A DNA stretch of 64,000 nt from Fervidobacterium sp. (lineage in GTDB: Bacteria > Thermotogota > Thermotogae > Thermotogales > Fervidobacteriaceae), in contig JANZZV010000005.1 in the NCBI GenBank assembly GCA_026419195.1, positions 124,001-188,000 of the forward strand. Direction: 5' to 3'. A program made the position numbers and the translations under genes. Numbering within the stretch: the first letter of the stretch is position 1; the number at the start of each line of letters is the position of its first letter. Of the stretch, positions 36,982 to 46,248 are shown piece after piece. The notes under the pieces are model-generated. The model made no database searches. It was not told the DNA's origin and worked only from the letters and a program-made list of their open reading frames with translations.

Positions 36982-37845
36982 ATGAAAAGAGACCTAAAAG
37001 ATGCAAGTAGGAAAACATTACTTGGTGTATCAGCAATATTAGCCATAAGCGCTCTCTTTGGCATATACGCTTATCTCATTAAAGAATCTCTTCCTGCCCT
37101 TAGGCAAGTTGGGGCAGAACTTTTTCTTTCTGATCAATGGTATCCTGTATGGGATCCACCGGAATTTGGTATGAGGGCCTTAATTACTAATTCTTTGATT
37201 GTCACCGTCTTTGGTTCGTTAATCGTAGTACCAGTTGCTTACTTCACAGCGATTTACTTGCACGGTTACGCCGGTGTAAAAGAAAAATCTGTTATTAGAC
37301 GATTTTTTGAATATCTTTCAGGAGTGCCTTCCGTTATTATAGCTTTTGTGTTTCTCAGATTTTTAAGCCCCGTCTTTCCACAGATCGGTATTTATTCACC
37401 TCAAAACTTACTGCTGGCATTGATAGGTTTGTTTTTTCTTACGATCCCACTGTCAACGATACTGATTCTCGAATCTCTTGATAGTGTACCTCGAGAAATC
37501 GAAGAAGCAAGTGCAGCACTCGGTGCTCCTGAGTTCAAAACGTATACGAAAATCACTTCAAGAGCAGCCTTACCAGGCATTCTAAACGCTATCGTTCTTA
37601 CAGCAAACAGGATAGTGGGAGAAACTATAGTCGTTTTACTTCTTGGTGGTGGTGCTTCAATGGTTCCACAGAAACTCACAGATCCTATGAAAACATTAAC
37701 AGCAGCAATCGCAAGTGAAATGCCAGAAACGGCAAAAGGTTCGATGCATTATTATGCGTTATTCGCAGCTGGATTAATTCTTATCATTTTTTCAACGATA
37801 TTTGAGACTATTTCAATATCGATACTAAGGAGGCATAAAAAATGA
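36982..37845 (+). CDS. pstC: Phosphate ABC transporter permease PstC
   Basis: 287 residues, six membrane helices. The cytoplasmic ATPase-contact loop is SVPREIEEASAALGAPEFKTY, and the PstC/PstA-type segment GVPSVIIAFVFL is present. It forms the phosphate channel with PstA. AAGGAGAG precedes the ATG. The stop overlaps the pstA start (ATGA). Confidence 0.95.
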   Translation: MKRDLKDASRKTLLGVSAILAISALFGIYAYLIKESLPALRQVGAELFLSDQWYPVWDPPEFGMRALITNSLIVTVFGSLIVVPVAYFTAIYLHGYAGVKEKSVIRRFFEYLSGVPSVIIAFVFLRFLSPVFPQIGIYSPQNLLLALIGLFFLTIPLSTILILESLDSVPREIEEASAALGAPEFKTYTKITSRAALPGILNAIVLTANRIVGETIVVLLLGGGASMVPQKLTDPMKTLTAAIASEMPETAKGSMHYYALFAAGLILIIFSTIFETISISILRRHKK

Positions 37846-38678
37846 ACGAACTAACAAATCCAAGCAAAGCCTCTAGAAAAGACACAAGAGCAAATAAGGT
37901 TCTAAAAGTTTTAAGCTACTCAATATCCGCGTTGATAGTGATATTATTCTTACTGGCACTTATTCCCGGTTTAAAATACTGGAACATAGAATTTTTCACC
38001 CAGTTTCCTACGGATGGAATGAAAGCAGGCGGTATTTTTCCTGCTATACTGGGTTCTTTCCTAATTACAATCGTAGCATTAGCAATTAGTATACCGCTTG
38101 GTATACTACTTGGTGTGGTACTTTCCGAGTACAATCTGGAGTATATAAAATTTGTTGTTACTATTTTAAGCGGAATACCCTCTGTTGTCTATGGCTTGTT
38201 TGGGCTTGGACTTTTCTGTATCACCATGGGTATGAGAACATCTATACTCGCAGGAGGACTTACACTGTCTTTGATGGTCTTACCGGTCATTTCATCTTCC
38301 GTATATGAAACAATGAGAGCGATCCCAAGAGAATTAAGGGAAGCTGCTTACGCACTTGGCGCAAGAAAGAGCGAAGTAATTTTTGAAATGCTTTTACCGG
38401 CTGTAAAAAAGACTATAATAACAGTTTCGCTGGTCTCAGCAGGAAGAGTAATAGGAGAGACAGCACCTCTAATATTGACTGCAGCTGTTTTTTACGCCAC
38501 AGACTTGCCAAGAAGCTTATTATCACCCGCCATGACCTTACCTACACATCTTTACTTCTTAGCAGCAGCTTACGGTGAAAAAGCAAGGTGGATGGCAGAA
38601 GGTACAGCTTCTGTATTGATCCTCTTTGTAATATTAGTTTACACAATAGCATTCGCATTTAGGAGGGAAGGTAAATGA
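37842..38678 (+). CDS. pstA: Phosphate ABC transporter permease PstA
   Basis: 278 residues, six membrane helices after a short charged N-terminus. The segments SGIPSVVYGLFGLGLF and AIPRELREAAYALGARKSEV mark the PstA subunit and its coupling loop. It partners with PstC. The start overlaps the pstC stop and the stop overlaps the pstB start, each as ATGA, so the three are translationally coupled. Confidence 0.95.
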   Translation: MNELTNPSKASRKDTRANKVLKVLSYSISALIVILFLLALIPGLKYWNIEFFTQFPTDGMKAGGIFPAILGSFLITIVALAISIPLGILLGVVLSEYNLEYIKFVVTILSGIPSVVYGLFGLGLFCITMGMRTSILAGGLTLSLMVLPVISSSVYETMRAIPRELREAAYALGARKSEVIFEMLLPAVKKTIITVSLVSAGRVIGETAPLILTAAVFYATDLPRSLLSPAMTLPTHLYFLAAAYGEKARWMAEGTASVLILFVILVYTIAFAFRREGK

Positions 38679-39454
38679 ATCAGAGAAATTCAGACTTTAC
38701 TGAAGTTGTCATAGAAATAAAAGACCTCAGCGCATATTATGGACCGAAGAAAGCGGTGAAAAATGCCAATCTAAAAGTATACAAAAATAAAATCACAGCA
38801 ATAATGGGACCATCTGGTTGTGGAAAATCTACACTTTTAAGAAGTATTAACAGGATAAATGATTTGCTTCCAGATTTTAGAGTCGAGGGCGAGATACTCT
38901 TCCATGGGAAAAACATATACGACAAAGATATAGATATTTACACCCTTAGAAGGAGAATAGGGATGGTTTTCCAAAAGCCAACCCCCTTCCCAATGTCTAT
39001 ATATGATAATATTGCTTATGGACTGAAACTTATCGGTGTAAATGACAAAAAGGAGATCAAAGAAAAGGTTAAATGGGCTCTTGAAAAGGCAGCACTTTGG
39101 GGAGAAGTTAAAGATGAACTTGAAAAGAATGCTACGAGACTTTCTGGTGGTCAACAACAGAGACTGTGTATCGCAAGGGCAATAGCAATAGAACCAGAAG
39201 TTATCTTGTTTGACGAACCAACAAGTGCTCTCGACCCTGTTGCAACACAGAAAATTGAAAGTCTAATTGAAGAGTTAGCTTCTGAGTTCACCATAATAAT
39301 AGTGACACATAACATAGGTCAAGCTTCGAGAATATCGGACTACACTGTCTTTATGTACCAAGGTGAAATTATTGAACAAAACTTCACTGCTGAAATTCTA
39401 AGAAATCCACAGCACGAAATTACCCAACAATTCCTAAGTGGTAGAATAGGATAA
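38675..39454 (+). CDS. pstB: Phosphate ABC transporter ATP-binding protein PstB
   Basis: 259 residues. Walker A GPSGCGKST, Q-loop VFQKPTPFP, signature LSGGQQQR, Walker B VILFDEPTSALDP and switch His in VTHNIGQ are all present. The PTPFPMSIYDN segment after the Q-loop is typical of PstB. It powers phosphate import and, with PhoU, signals phosphate status to the kinase. Followed by phoU after 32 bases. Confidence 0.97.
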   Translation: MNQRNSDFTEVVIEIKDLSAYYGPKKAVKNANLKVYKNKITAIMGPSGCGKSTLLRSINRINDLLPDFRVEGEILFHGKNIYDKDIDIYTLRRRIGMVFQKPTPFPMSIYDNIAYGLKLIGVNDKKEIKEKVKWALEKAALWGEVKDELEKNATRLSGGQQQRLCIARAIAIEPEVILFDEPTSALDPVATQKIESLIEELASEFTIIIVTHNIGQASRISDYTVFMYQGEIIEQNFTAEILRNPQHEITQQFLSGRIG

Positions 39455-39486
39455 TTTGATTGACATAATTAAGGAGGGCAATAATC

Positions 39487-40134
39487 ATGGTCGAACAAAG
39501 ACACCATTTTGAAAAAGAATTTTCATTGCTTAGAGCTGAACTTGTAAAAATGGTTTCGCTTGTTAGTGACGCGGTAGATATGTCATCCAAAGCATTTGAA
39601 AATTTGGATAAGAGCTTAGCTAAGAAAGTAATAGAACTTGACGATGAAATAGATAATCTAAACAGAGAGATAGAAAACTTAGTTTACGAAATTATCGCAA
39701 GATTTAACCCTCTGGGAAAAGACCTTAGGTACGTTGTTGCGGCTATGAAGCTTGCAAACAACCTTGAAAGAATTGCTGATCACGCCTGCAATTTTGCTGA
39801 AAGAACTGTTTGGATTACAGATAATCTTCCTGATTTTCAGCCTTCTTTGTTGATAAAAGAAATGTTTGGAGTTGTAATCAACATGTTACAAAAGACCGTT
39901 ATAGCCTTTTCAAGAAGGGACATAAACTTAGCAATTGAAACCTGGAAAGCAGACGATATCGTTGACGGACTTGACAAAAGAATTACAACCGAAATTGAAA
40001 ACATTGAACCTCACACACTTGTTTTGTATGTACTTTTCTCAAGGGACTTAGAACGTATAGCAGACCATCTTACAAATGTGTGCGAAGAAATTGTTTTCAT
40101 CGAAACTGGTAAGGAGTTGAGGAGTTATCTATGA
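39487..40134 (+). CDS. phoU: Phosphate transport/signalling regulator PhoU
   Basis: 215 residues, all-helical, two tandem three-helix PhoU repeats. Each contains a metal-binding E/D-rich motif (LERIADHACNFAE near 100 and LERIADHLTNVCEE near 195). PhoU links the Pst transporter to the PhoR kinase and shuts the regulon down in high phosphate. AAGGAGGG precedes the ATG. The stop overlaps the phoB start (ATGA). Confidence 0.95.
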   Translation: MVEQRHHFEKEFSLLRAELVKMVSLVSDAVDMSSKAFENLDKSLAKKVIELDDEIDNLNREIENLVYEIIARFNPLGKDLRYVVAAMKLANNLERIADHACNFAERTVWITDNLPDFQPSLLIKEMFGVVINMLQKTVIAFSRRDINLAIETWKADDIVDGLDKRITTEIENIEPHTLVLYVLFSRDLERIADHLTNVCEEIVFIETGKELRSYL

Positions 40135-40814
40135 AGATCCTCATTGTTGAAGATGAACGAATTTTAGCTGAAAGCTTACAGAAAGCATTAAAGACTGAAG
40201 GTTTTGACGCAGATGTTGTGCATGGCATAAATGACATGTACAGAAAGCTTGAAAACAACGAATACGACTTATTGTTATTAGACCTCATGTTACCTGATGG
40301 TAATGCAATAAACGAGGTTCAAACAATAAGAAACGAATTTCCGGAAACAGGTATCATAATTATCTCTGCAAAAAACACGGATATAGATAAGATCCTTGGA
40401 ATCGAACTCGGTGCGGATGACTATGTTGGTAAACCGTTCAACCCGAGGGAAGTTGTTGCCCGTGTAAAAGCTTATTTCAGAAGAACAAAAGGCATCAAAG
40501 AAGTAATTAGATATGGCAAATTGGAGATCTATCCAAGTGATTATGTAGTCACATACAACGGACAACCTGTAGAACTAACATCAAAAGAATTTGAAATCCT
40601 TAGATTGCTCGCTCAAAGACCAGATAGAGTCTTTTCAAGGGAAGAAATTCTTGAAGCAGTTTGGACTGATGAATTTGAGGTATTTGATAGAGTAGTAGAT
40701 GTACATATAAACAGTTTGAGAAAGAAACTCGGCAAAAACTGGATCGTTACAGTCAGGGGAGTAGGGTATAAATTTTCAAAAAAAGGTGATACACAGGTGA
40801 GTGAGAATGAATGA
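40131..40814 (+). CDS. phoB: PhoB/OmpR-family response regulator
   Basis: 227 residues: receiver (about 1-120, phosphoacceptor D51 in LLLLDLMLPDG, Lys in VGKPFNP) and a winged-helix DNA-binding domain (about 130-220, with SKEFEILRLL and VVDVHINSLRKKLG). It should activate phosphate-starvation genes, including the pst promoter with its Pho-box-like repeats. It overlaps phoU by 4 bases and the kinase gene by 8 bases, giving one coupled unit. Confidence 0.93.
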   Translation: MKILIVEDERILAESLQKALKTEGFDADVVHGINDMYRKLENNEYDLLLLDLMLPDGNAINEVQTIRNEFPETGIIIISAKNTDIDKILGIELGADDYVGKPFNPREVVARVKAYFRRTKGIKEVIRYGKLEIYPSDYVVTYNGQPVELTSKEFEILRLLAQRPDRVFSREEILEAVWTDEFEVFDRVVDVHINSLRKKLGKNWIVTVRGVGYKFSKKGDTQVSENE

Positions 40815-41778
40815 AAAAACGTTGGAATTCTTACTTGATAACATAGATGAATGCGTTTTCATGCTTGAAGGAACTACAATTGTCTATGAAAACAAATTAT
40901 CAAGAGAATACTTCGGTGAGAGCGTAGGCTCAAATGTATTTGACTTTCTTATATTTGAAAAGTCAACAGTGTTGGTTGATGCTATTCACAGTAAGAAATC
41001 AAACAGTTTTGAAGCGAAAATATTCTTAAACAAAAAAGGCGGATGGCATGATTTTCTTGTTAAATACTTAGCACATATAAATACATTAATTTTGAAAGAT
41101 CTTACATTTTTGAAAAACGTTGAAGAGGCAAAAATCAACATGTCAGTTCTCATATCACACGAGCTCAAAAATCCTCTCGGAGTTATAGAAAGCTTACTTT
41201 CCGAACTAATTGAAAATGAAGAAGATGAGGAAAAATTAGACAAACTTTGGAAGATTCAAAGGCAAACTAAAAGATTAAATAGAATAATTCAGCAAATTGA
41301 ATATATCACAATGGCACAATTGGGACTTTATATACCAAGAAATGAAACTGTAAACGTTCAAAAATTAGTTTCAGAAGTGCTTGAAGATGTAGAACACATA
41401 AGGCAGAAAAAGAACATAAAGATAAATCTGAATATAGCCGAAAAAACCTTAGAAGCAGACATGTTTATTATTAGAACAATCTTAAAAAACTTGGTTTCAA
41501 ATGCTCTGAAGTACTCATTTGAAAACTCACAAATTATCGTTGAAATCGACAAAGAAAAAATAATAGTTCAAGATTTTGGAATAGGAGTCCCAAATTCTGA
41601 AAAAGAGAAAGTTTTCAGCCGTTTTTACAGAAGTCAAACAGCAGTAAAGATGGCATCTGGTTCGGGACTTGGACTTGCTGTTGTAAAACACCTTTCAAAT
41701 ATCGCTGGTTACAAGATTGACTTTGAATCGCAGCACCTGATAGGTACAAAAGTAACAGTATGGATTAAAAAAGAATGA
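40807..41778 (+). CDS. phoR: Soluble PhoR-type sensor histidine kinase
   Basis: 323 residues: an N-terminal PAS-like domain (about 5-100), a dimerisation/phosphoacceptor helix with H118 (SHELKNPLG) and an HATPase domain (N-box NLVSNALKYS, DFGIG, GSGLGL). I see no membrane segment, whereas classical PhoR has one or two. Phosphate status must therefore reach it in the cytosol, probably through PhoU/PstB. ATG chosen with AGGTGA 6 bases upstream; a GTG at 40801 is in frame. Followed by a terminator. Confidence 0.88.
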   Translation: MNEKTLEFLLDNIDECVFMLEGTTIVYENKLSREYFGESVGSNVFDFLIFEKSTVLVDAIHSKKSNSFEAKIFLNKKGGWHDFLVKYLAHINTLILKDLTFLKNVEEAKINMSVLISHELKNPLGVIESLLSELIENEEDEEKLDKLWKIQRQTKRLNRIIQQIEYITMAQLGLYIPRNETVNVQKLVSEVLEDVEHIRQKKNIKINLNIAEKTLEADMFIIRTILKNLVSNALKYSFENSQIIVEIDKEKIIVQDFGIGVPNSEKEKVFSRFYRSQTAVKMASGSGLGLAVVKHLSNIAGYKIDFESQHLIGTKVTVWIKKE

Positions 41779-41803
41779 TTCCGGATTCAGTCCGGAATTT
41801 TTT
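41778..41803 (+). terminator. Intrinsic terminator after phoR
   Basis: An 8-bp stem ATTCCGGA/TCCGGAAT with a TTCAG loop and a T-run. It overlaps the last base of the phoR stop codon and ends the pst-pho cluster. Confidence 0.88.
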
Positions 41804-41959
41804 GTTAATAAACCACCCTCCACTAGTTTTTTTCATTAATCCTGTTGCACAGCACTTCACTCCTAAATCAATGCGTGTCACTCCTTTTCTATTTTCCTTC
41901 CACTTTTAGGTGATAGAATATACTCAGTGAGTGTAAATATACACAAGGAGGGTGGAAAA

Positions 41960-42550
41960 ATGGAACTTGGTCTAAAAGAATGGATAGTCATGTTCTTGGC
42001 TGGAATATTTCTCTTCGTATTTTTGTTTGATGTACAAGAAGGAAAGCCTCAAAAAAATTTAGATGAAAAAAAACTAGTTCAACATGAAATTCAAGCGGTA
42101 AAACAATTCAAAATTTCGTGCATGAAACTAAATCTTAAACTGGATAACGAAGAAGAACGTATATATATGAACCCAGAATTAACCTTCGAAAATGACAAAA
42201 CACAAGCCATTATTTCCGGAATTAGTGGAAATATCATCCTGGCTGGAAAAGAGATTAAGAGTCTCACCATTTCTTGCGTTTCTGCCGACATTTCTGGAAA
42301 AAGTACCGTTGAAGTAATCTATATTTCATGTACAAATGTGAATTTCAACAACTTTGTCATAAAAGCTGGCGGAAATGTCAAAATATCAGCCGCAGCTGTT
42401 CAAGGCAGTATTTACATAAGCGATGAAGTAAATGAAAATTTGTACTTTGATATATCAGCATCATCAAGCGATTTGGTTATCTTTCTCAGTCAGTCTGTAA
42501 AAGATAAAATTAGATTCACAGGTATCGTACCAAAGGTAGTGATTAAATAG
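41960..42550 (+). CDS. Membrane-anchored beta-rich protein of unknown function
   Basis: 196 residues: one N-terminal membrane helix (about 8-26), a charged linker and a beta-rich domain (about 55-196) with repeating short strands (Ile-Ser-Gly, Val-Ile-Tyr-Ile-Ser). This resembles adhesin-like DUF4097/polymer-forming domains. It is probably anchored in the inner membrane with the domain outside. ATG with AAGGAGGGTG. It begins a run of three envelope-type genes leading to a LytS/LytTR pair. I do not recognise the family with certainty. Confidence 0.7.
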   Translation: MELGLKEWIVMFLAGIFLFVFLFDVQEGKPQKNLDEKKLVQHEIQAVKQFKISCMKLNLKLDNEEERIYMNPELTFENDKTQAIISGISGNIILAGKEIKSLTISCVSADISGKSTVEVIYISCTNVNFNNFVIKAGGNVKISAAAVQGSIYISDEVNENLYFDISASSSDLVIFLSQSVKDKIRFTGIVPKVVIK

Positions 42551-42592
42551 TTCAAAACACTTCCCCACTTTCAAAAGAAGGAGGTTGATAGT

Positions 42593-43261
42593 ATGTTAAA
42601 GCGTGTACTTACTGGGGCATTTTTGGTGATTCTACTTAGCATAGGACTGGCTTTTAGGTTTGGAGGCGGCGGTCCTGCGGTTTATTACTTCCCTGGCGGT
42701 ACGTTTTTTGCAGATTTCAAAAACATTAACGTGCCAATCGTTGAAATCCAAACATTTGATAACGGTATCATCGCATTTGGTGGATACGGTTATGGTGGTA
42801 TTCCAGGGGGGATGTACAATGGAGGCTATGGTTTTGGCGGAGAGAAAGAATACACAACAAGTTCTGGAACATACAGAGTGACAGTTAGTGGTGGATTTGG
42901 TGGCGGCATGAAAAAAATCAATTTCAACAATTTTTCTTTAACTGCCGCACTTGGTATCGGTGGTCTGGACTTGTCTATCGAAAAGAAAGTTAATGAGGGT
43001 AACACAAGTGTGACAAACCTTCAAAACGGTAACTTAGAAGGTTATCTTGGTGCAACAATAAGTTACTTTGCCATCAGTGCAGATCTTGGAATGGGGATTC
43101 AAGTATTTCCATTTATGGAATTACAAATTGGTGCCATTGCCTTTGTAGGTTATTCTTTCGATGGCTGGGTTATTAACAACAAGCCATTGACAGGTTTAAC
43201 AAATGACTATAAGTTCTTACTCAATTATGCACTCTACGGAGGAATAGGTTTTGGATTCTAG
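42593..43261 (+). CDS. Glycine-rich outer-membrane-like protein
   Basis: 222 residues. After a signal peptide (about 1-20) comes a Gly/Tyr/Phe-rich segment (about 60-105), then alternating hydrophobic beta-strand patterns and a final aromatic residue (ending YGGIGFGF), as in outer-membrane beta-barrels. It could sit in the toga. No enzyme motif is seen. The gene overlaps the next by 11 bases. Confidence 0.65.
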   Translation: MLKRVLTGAFLVILLSIGLAFRFGGGGPAVYYFPGGTFFADFKNINVPIVEIQTFDNGIIAFGGYGYGGIPGGMYNGGYGFGGEKEYTTSSGTYRVTVSGGFGGGMKKINFNNFSLTAALGIGGLDLSIEKKVNEGNTSVTNLQNGNLEGYLGATISYFAISADLGMGIQVFPFMELQIGAIAFVGYSFDGWVINNKPLTGLTNDYKFLLNYALYGGIGFGF

Positions 43262-43748
43262 AAAAAGAAAATTATTCATTCTATTTTTTGGAATTATGAG
43301 CACTTTGATAGTTTTTTCAAATAGTTTAGAGATCGCTTTGGAGGGTGCTTCCTTACTAAAAAAAAGTAAGGACACCCTTTTTCCGTTAAACATATTATTC
43401 TACTATGTAGGGATATCTCAACTTTCAAATGCTGTATCTTCGGATCCAACTAACCTTGACGTTAGACTGGTCAGAGCAAGCGCTATATTTGACTTTGTCG
43501 AAAACAATCCCATAGCTCAAGACATTGTTCAAGAAGATCTGGAGTTTTTCTTGCTTTTTAAAGATAGGTATAAGTACTCTTCCAAAATCAGTTTAGATGT
43601 GGTCTACTACATGTTATGCTACGTGTATGCATTGAAAAAAGATTACCCAAAAATGTATTTTTACCTTGACAAACTCAGTAAAGAACAACAAGCAAACACC
43701 TTTATCGAAAAGTTGAAACTCAGATTTCCAAAGATAATCAATAAATAG
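43251..43748 (+). CDS. Small secreted helical protein, unknown function
   Basis: 165 residues with an N-terminal signal peptide (about 1-24). The rest is alpha-helical with Tyr/Leu-rich pairs suggestive of one or two TPR-like units. TTG start: GGAGG lies 8 bases before it, inside the end of the preceding gene, so the two are translationally coupled. The next gene starts about 10 bases after its stop. Not recognised. Confidence 0.65.
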   Translation: MDSRKRKLFILFFGIMSTLIVFSNSLEIALEGASLLKKSKDTLFPLNILFYYVGISQLSNAVSSDPTNLDVRLVRASAIFDFVENNPIAQDIVQEDLEFFLLFKDRYKYSSKISLDVVYYMLCYVYALKKDYPKMYFYLDKLSKEQQANTFIEKLKLRFPKIINK

Positions 43749-43757
43749 GTGATATAT

Positions 43758-44762
43758 ATGATAATAAAGAAATTAAACAACAACTTCCGAAAATGGTTAA
43801 TAATTGAACTACTGGGACTTTCCATTTTCATAATCTTTCTTTTCGTTGTAAATTTCAAAAGTTTCTTAGCACCTTTTATGATGTCTGTGGTGCTTGTAAA
43901 TCTCTCAGCTATTTTATTTAACTTATTCAGAAAAATTTACGAAAACCAAAGAAATTTGACAAAAAAGATAACTTTAGACATCCTTAATGTCTGTTACTCA
44001 TTATTCCTATGCATAAATTCCTTGATCAGTTTACTAAACATTTTAGCATTTCGTCGAAATCGCTTGTATGCTGAAAATCTGTTTACTTTAGTACTCTTAG
44101 TAATCTCTGTCATATTTGCCTTGTATGTTCTTAGACTCAAACAAGCTATAGAATTAGAAAGAGCAAATAGGCAGTCGTTGGAAAATTACACAAAATTTCT
44201 AAAATCTCAATTCGACCCACACTTTTTGTTCAATGTACTAAATTCACTCGCAGAATTAGTTAGAAAATCACCGGAAGAATCTGAAAAAGTAATAATACAC
44301 TTATCAGAGTATTACCGAGCTATACTCAAAAGTCCACAAATGTGGAGTATTTCAGAGGAGATAGAATTCATAAAAAAATACATAGAATTACAAAAGAGCA
44401 TATTAACCGATATAGCATTTGATTACAGTATCTCTTCATCGATACTATCGAATGATATCAAAATACCAGCTTTCATCTTACAACCATTGGTGGAAAATGC
44501 TATTAAATACGGTATACGAAAAAACTTAGGTGGATTCATCAAAATCTCAGTTGACAAGAACGATAATGAAATAAGGATAGATATAGAAAATAACGTTTCA
44601 GAAAAAGTAGAGCGCATCACCTTCGGTAGTGGCTTAACAATAACTTTCGAAAGATTGAAGTTACACTCAAATGGAATCTTACAATGGAACTATTCACCGA
44701 ACAAAAGTAGTATAACCTTTACAGTAAAGATACCTCTGCAAAATAACAAAAAATACAAATAA
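43758..44762 (+). CDS. LytS/YehU-type membrane histidine kinase
   Basis: 334 residues. About four hydrophobic helices (residues 12-130) are followed by a short coiled coil and the His_kinase domain with phosphoacceptor motif FDPHFLFNVLNSL near 155. A degenerate HATPase follows (LVENAIKYG, then GSGLTITFERL). This is the LytS class, which partners LytTR regulators, and such a regulator is encoded next. ATG with AGGTGAT upstream; the in-frame GTG at 43749 contains that site. It may sense an envelope state set by the three small upstream proteins (inference). Confidence 0.88.
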   Translation: MIIKKLNNNFRKWLIIELLGLSIFIIFLFVVNFKSFLAPFMMSVVLVNLSAILFNLFRKIYENQRNLTKKITLDILNVCYSLFLCINSLISLLNILAFRRNRLYAENLFTLVLLVISVIFALYVLRLKQAIELERANRQSLENYTKFLKSQFDPHFLFNVLNSLAELVRKSPEESEKVIIHLSEYYRAILKSPQMWSISEEIEFIKKYIELQKSILTDIAFDYSISSSILSNDIKIPAFILQPLVENAIKYGIRKNLGGFIKISVDKNDNEIRIDIENNVSEKVERITFGSGLTITFERLKLHSNGILQWNYSPNKSSITFTVKIPLQNNKKYK

Positions 44763-44774
44763 GGAGGGCGGATA

Positions 44775-45530
44775 ATGCTCACATGCGCCATCGTAGATGA
44801 TGAAAAATTGGCTGTTGAAAGGTTGGTTAGACTATTAGATGAAATAAGTGAAGATATACAAGAAAATATACAAATTCTCTTTACAGCAAACTCCGCAGAA
44901 GAATTCGACGAAAAGATAAAGAAACACTCGCCAGACCTTTTACTTCTTGATATCAGACTTGTTAACAAACTTATTTTCGAAGTATTTGAAGACACAATCA
45001 AGAAAATCGATTACAATCCTTACATTGTACTTGTAACAGCGTATGACGAATACGCCATTAAGGCATTTGAAAACGGTGCAATTGATTACGTACTCAAACC
45101 AGTTTCAAAAGAAAGGTTACAAAAAACTATTGAGCGAGTACTTAAAAATCGTCAATCTAACAAATCAAACGTTCTACAATATATAAAATCTCAACAAAAA
45201 TTGAGCAAAATACCCATTAAATGCAAAGATGACATACTACTTTTAGACGTCGACGAAATAATTTACATCATGGCTGATAACAAAGATGTTTTGATAGTAA
45301 CTAAAAATGGAGAGTACAAATATCACACTCAATTACACGTTCTTGAAGAAAAATTACAGCATCACGGATTTGTCAAAATTCATAAAAGTTACTTGATTTC
45401 GATAAACCATATTGAGAAAATCAAAAAATGGTTTGGAGGTAGTTACATAGTACAAATGAGCAACAAAGACGAGATAAAAATATCCAGAAAATATCAGGAA
45501 GAATTGTTCAAACAGATTGGCTATCATTGA
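44775..45530 (+). CDS. LytTR-family response regulator
   Basis: 251 residues: receiver (about 1-125, D8/D9 pocket, phosphoacceptor D59, Lys in VLKPVSKERL) and a C-terminal LytTR DNA-binding domain (about 150-250, with KIPIKCKDDILLL, DEIIYI, and HKSYLISINHIEKI). It partners the LytS-type kinase 12 bases upstream. Targets are unknown. No terminator is obvious in the 100 bases after it. Confidence 0.92.
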   Translation: MLTCAIVDDEKLAVERLVRLLDEISEDIQENIQILFTANSAEEFDEKIKKHSPDLLLLDIRLVNKLIFEVFEDTIKKIDYNPYIVLVTAYDEYAIKAFENGAIDYVLKPVSKERLQKTIERVLKNRQSNKSNVLQYIKSQQKLSKIPIKCKDDILLLDVDEIIYIMADNKDVLIVTKNGEYKYHTQLHVLEEKLQHHGFVKIHKSYLISINHIEKIKKWFGGSYIVQMSNKDEIKISRKYQEELFKQIGYH

Positions 45531-45633
45531 GCGAAAAAATTTTCAACGTTAATTCTCTTTGTAAATATATCAAAAAACTGTACAGGTGTATGTACTAAGA
45601 TTACAGTTTAGATCAACAGTTTTCCTAACCGAA

Positions 45634-46227
45634 TCATAGGATTCTAAGCAATCTTGAATCTTTCAGTTTCCACTTTCCTTCCATATAAACTTCTCCGTCG
45701 TCAAGCTTCATAAATCTTGCATGCAATTCGTCATCGTTGGTTTCGATTATCATAACACTCTTTGGTGTGTTACCTTTCGGCAAAGAAGGACTACCCGGGT
45801 TCAAGATTACCTTACCTTCCAACTCTTGAATTTTTGAAATGTGTGTATGTCCGTGCACTAAAAAATGTACATTCTTGGATTTCAAAAATTCTCCAACATC
45901 ATTTTCTTCAAAAACCTCGCCATGAACAAGGAATAAAATAAAATCTCCAAAATATTCCATACTTACCTTAGGTACCTCTGGAAGCTCAAGCACCTTTAAA
46001 TCAACATCGGCATCGCAATTCCCTCTGATGTATGTAATATTGTATTTTTTCAATTTCTCAACTAACACTTTTGGATCATATCCATCTGGCAACGGATTTC
46101 TTGGGCCATGGTAAAGTACATCACCAAGATGGTATATTCCATCAAAATCGTTTAGATTAAACAGTTCTTCGATGGTTTGAAACGCTTTTACAGAACCATG
46201 CGTATCGCTTATAAATAAAAATTTCAT
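45634..46227 (-). CDS. YfcE-type metallophosphoesterase
   Basis: 197 residues, calcineurin-like phosphoesterase. The metal-binding motifs run in order: SDTHG, LGDVLYHGPR, RGNCD, VHGE and VHGHTH. Family members hydrolyse phosphodiesters in vitro; the natural substrate is unknown. AAGGAGG precedes the ATG. It is the last gene of a psuG-rpoN-phosphoesterase unit, 21 bases after rpoN. Confidence 0.92.
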   Translation of the reverse strand: MKFLFISDTHGSVKAFQTIEELFNLNDFDGIYHLGDVLYHGPRNPLPDGYDPKVLVEKLKKYNITYIRGNCDADVDLKVLELPEVPKVSMEYFGDFILFLVHGEVFEENDVGEFLKSKNVHFLVHGHTHISKIQELEGKVILNPGSPSLPKGNTPKSVMIIETNDDELHARFMKLDDGEVYMEGKWKLKDSRLLRIL

Positions 46228-46248
46228 ACATTTAACCTCCTTTGCTTC

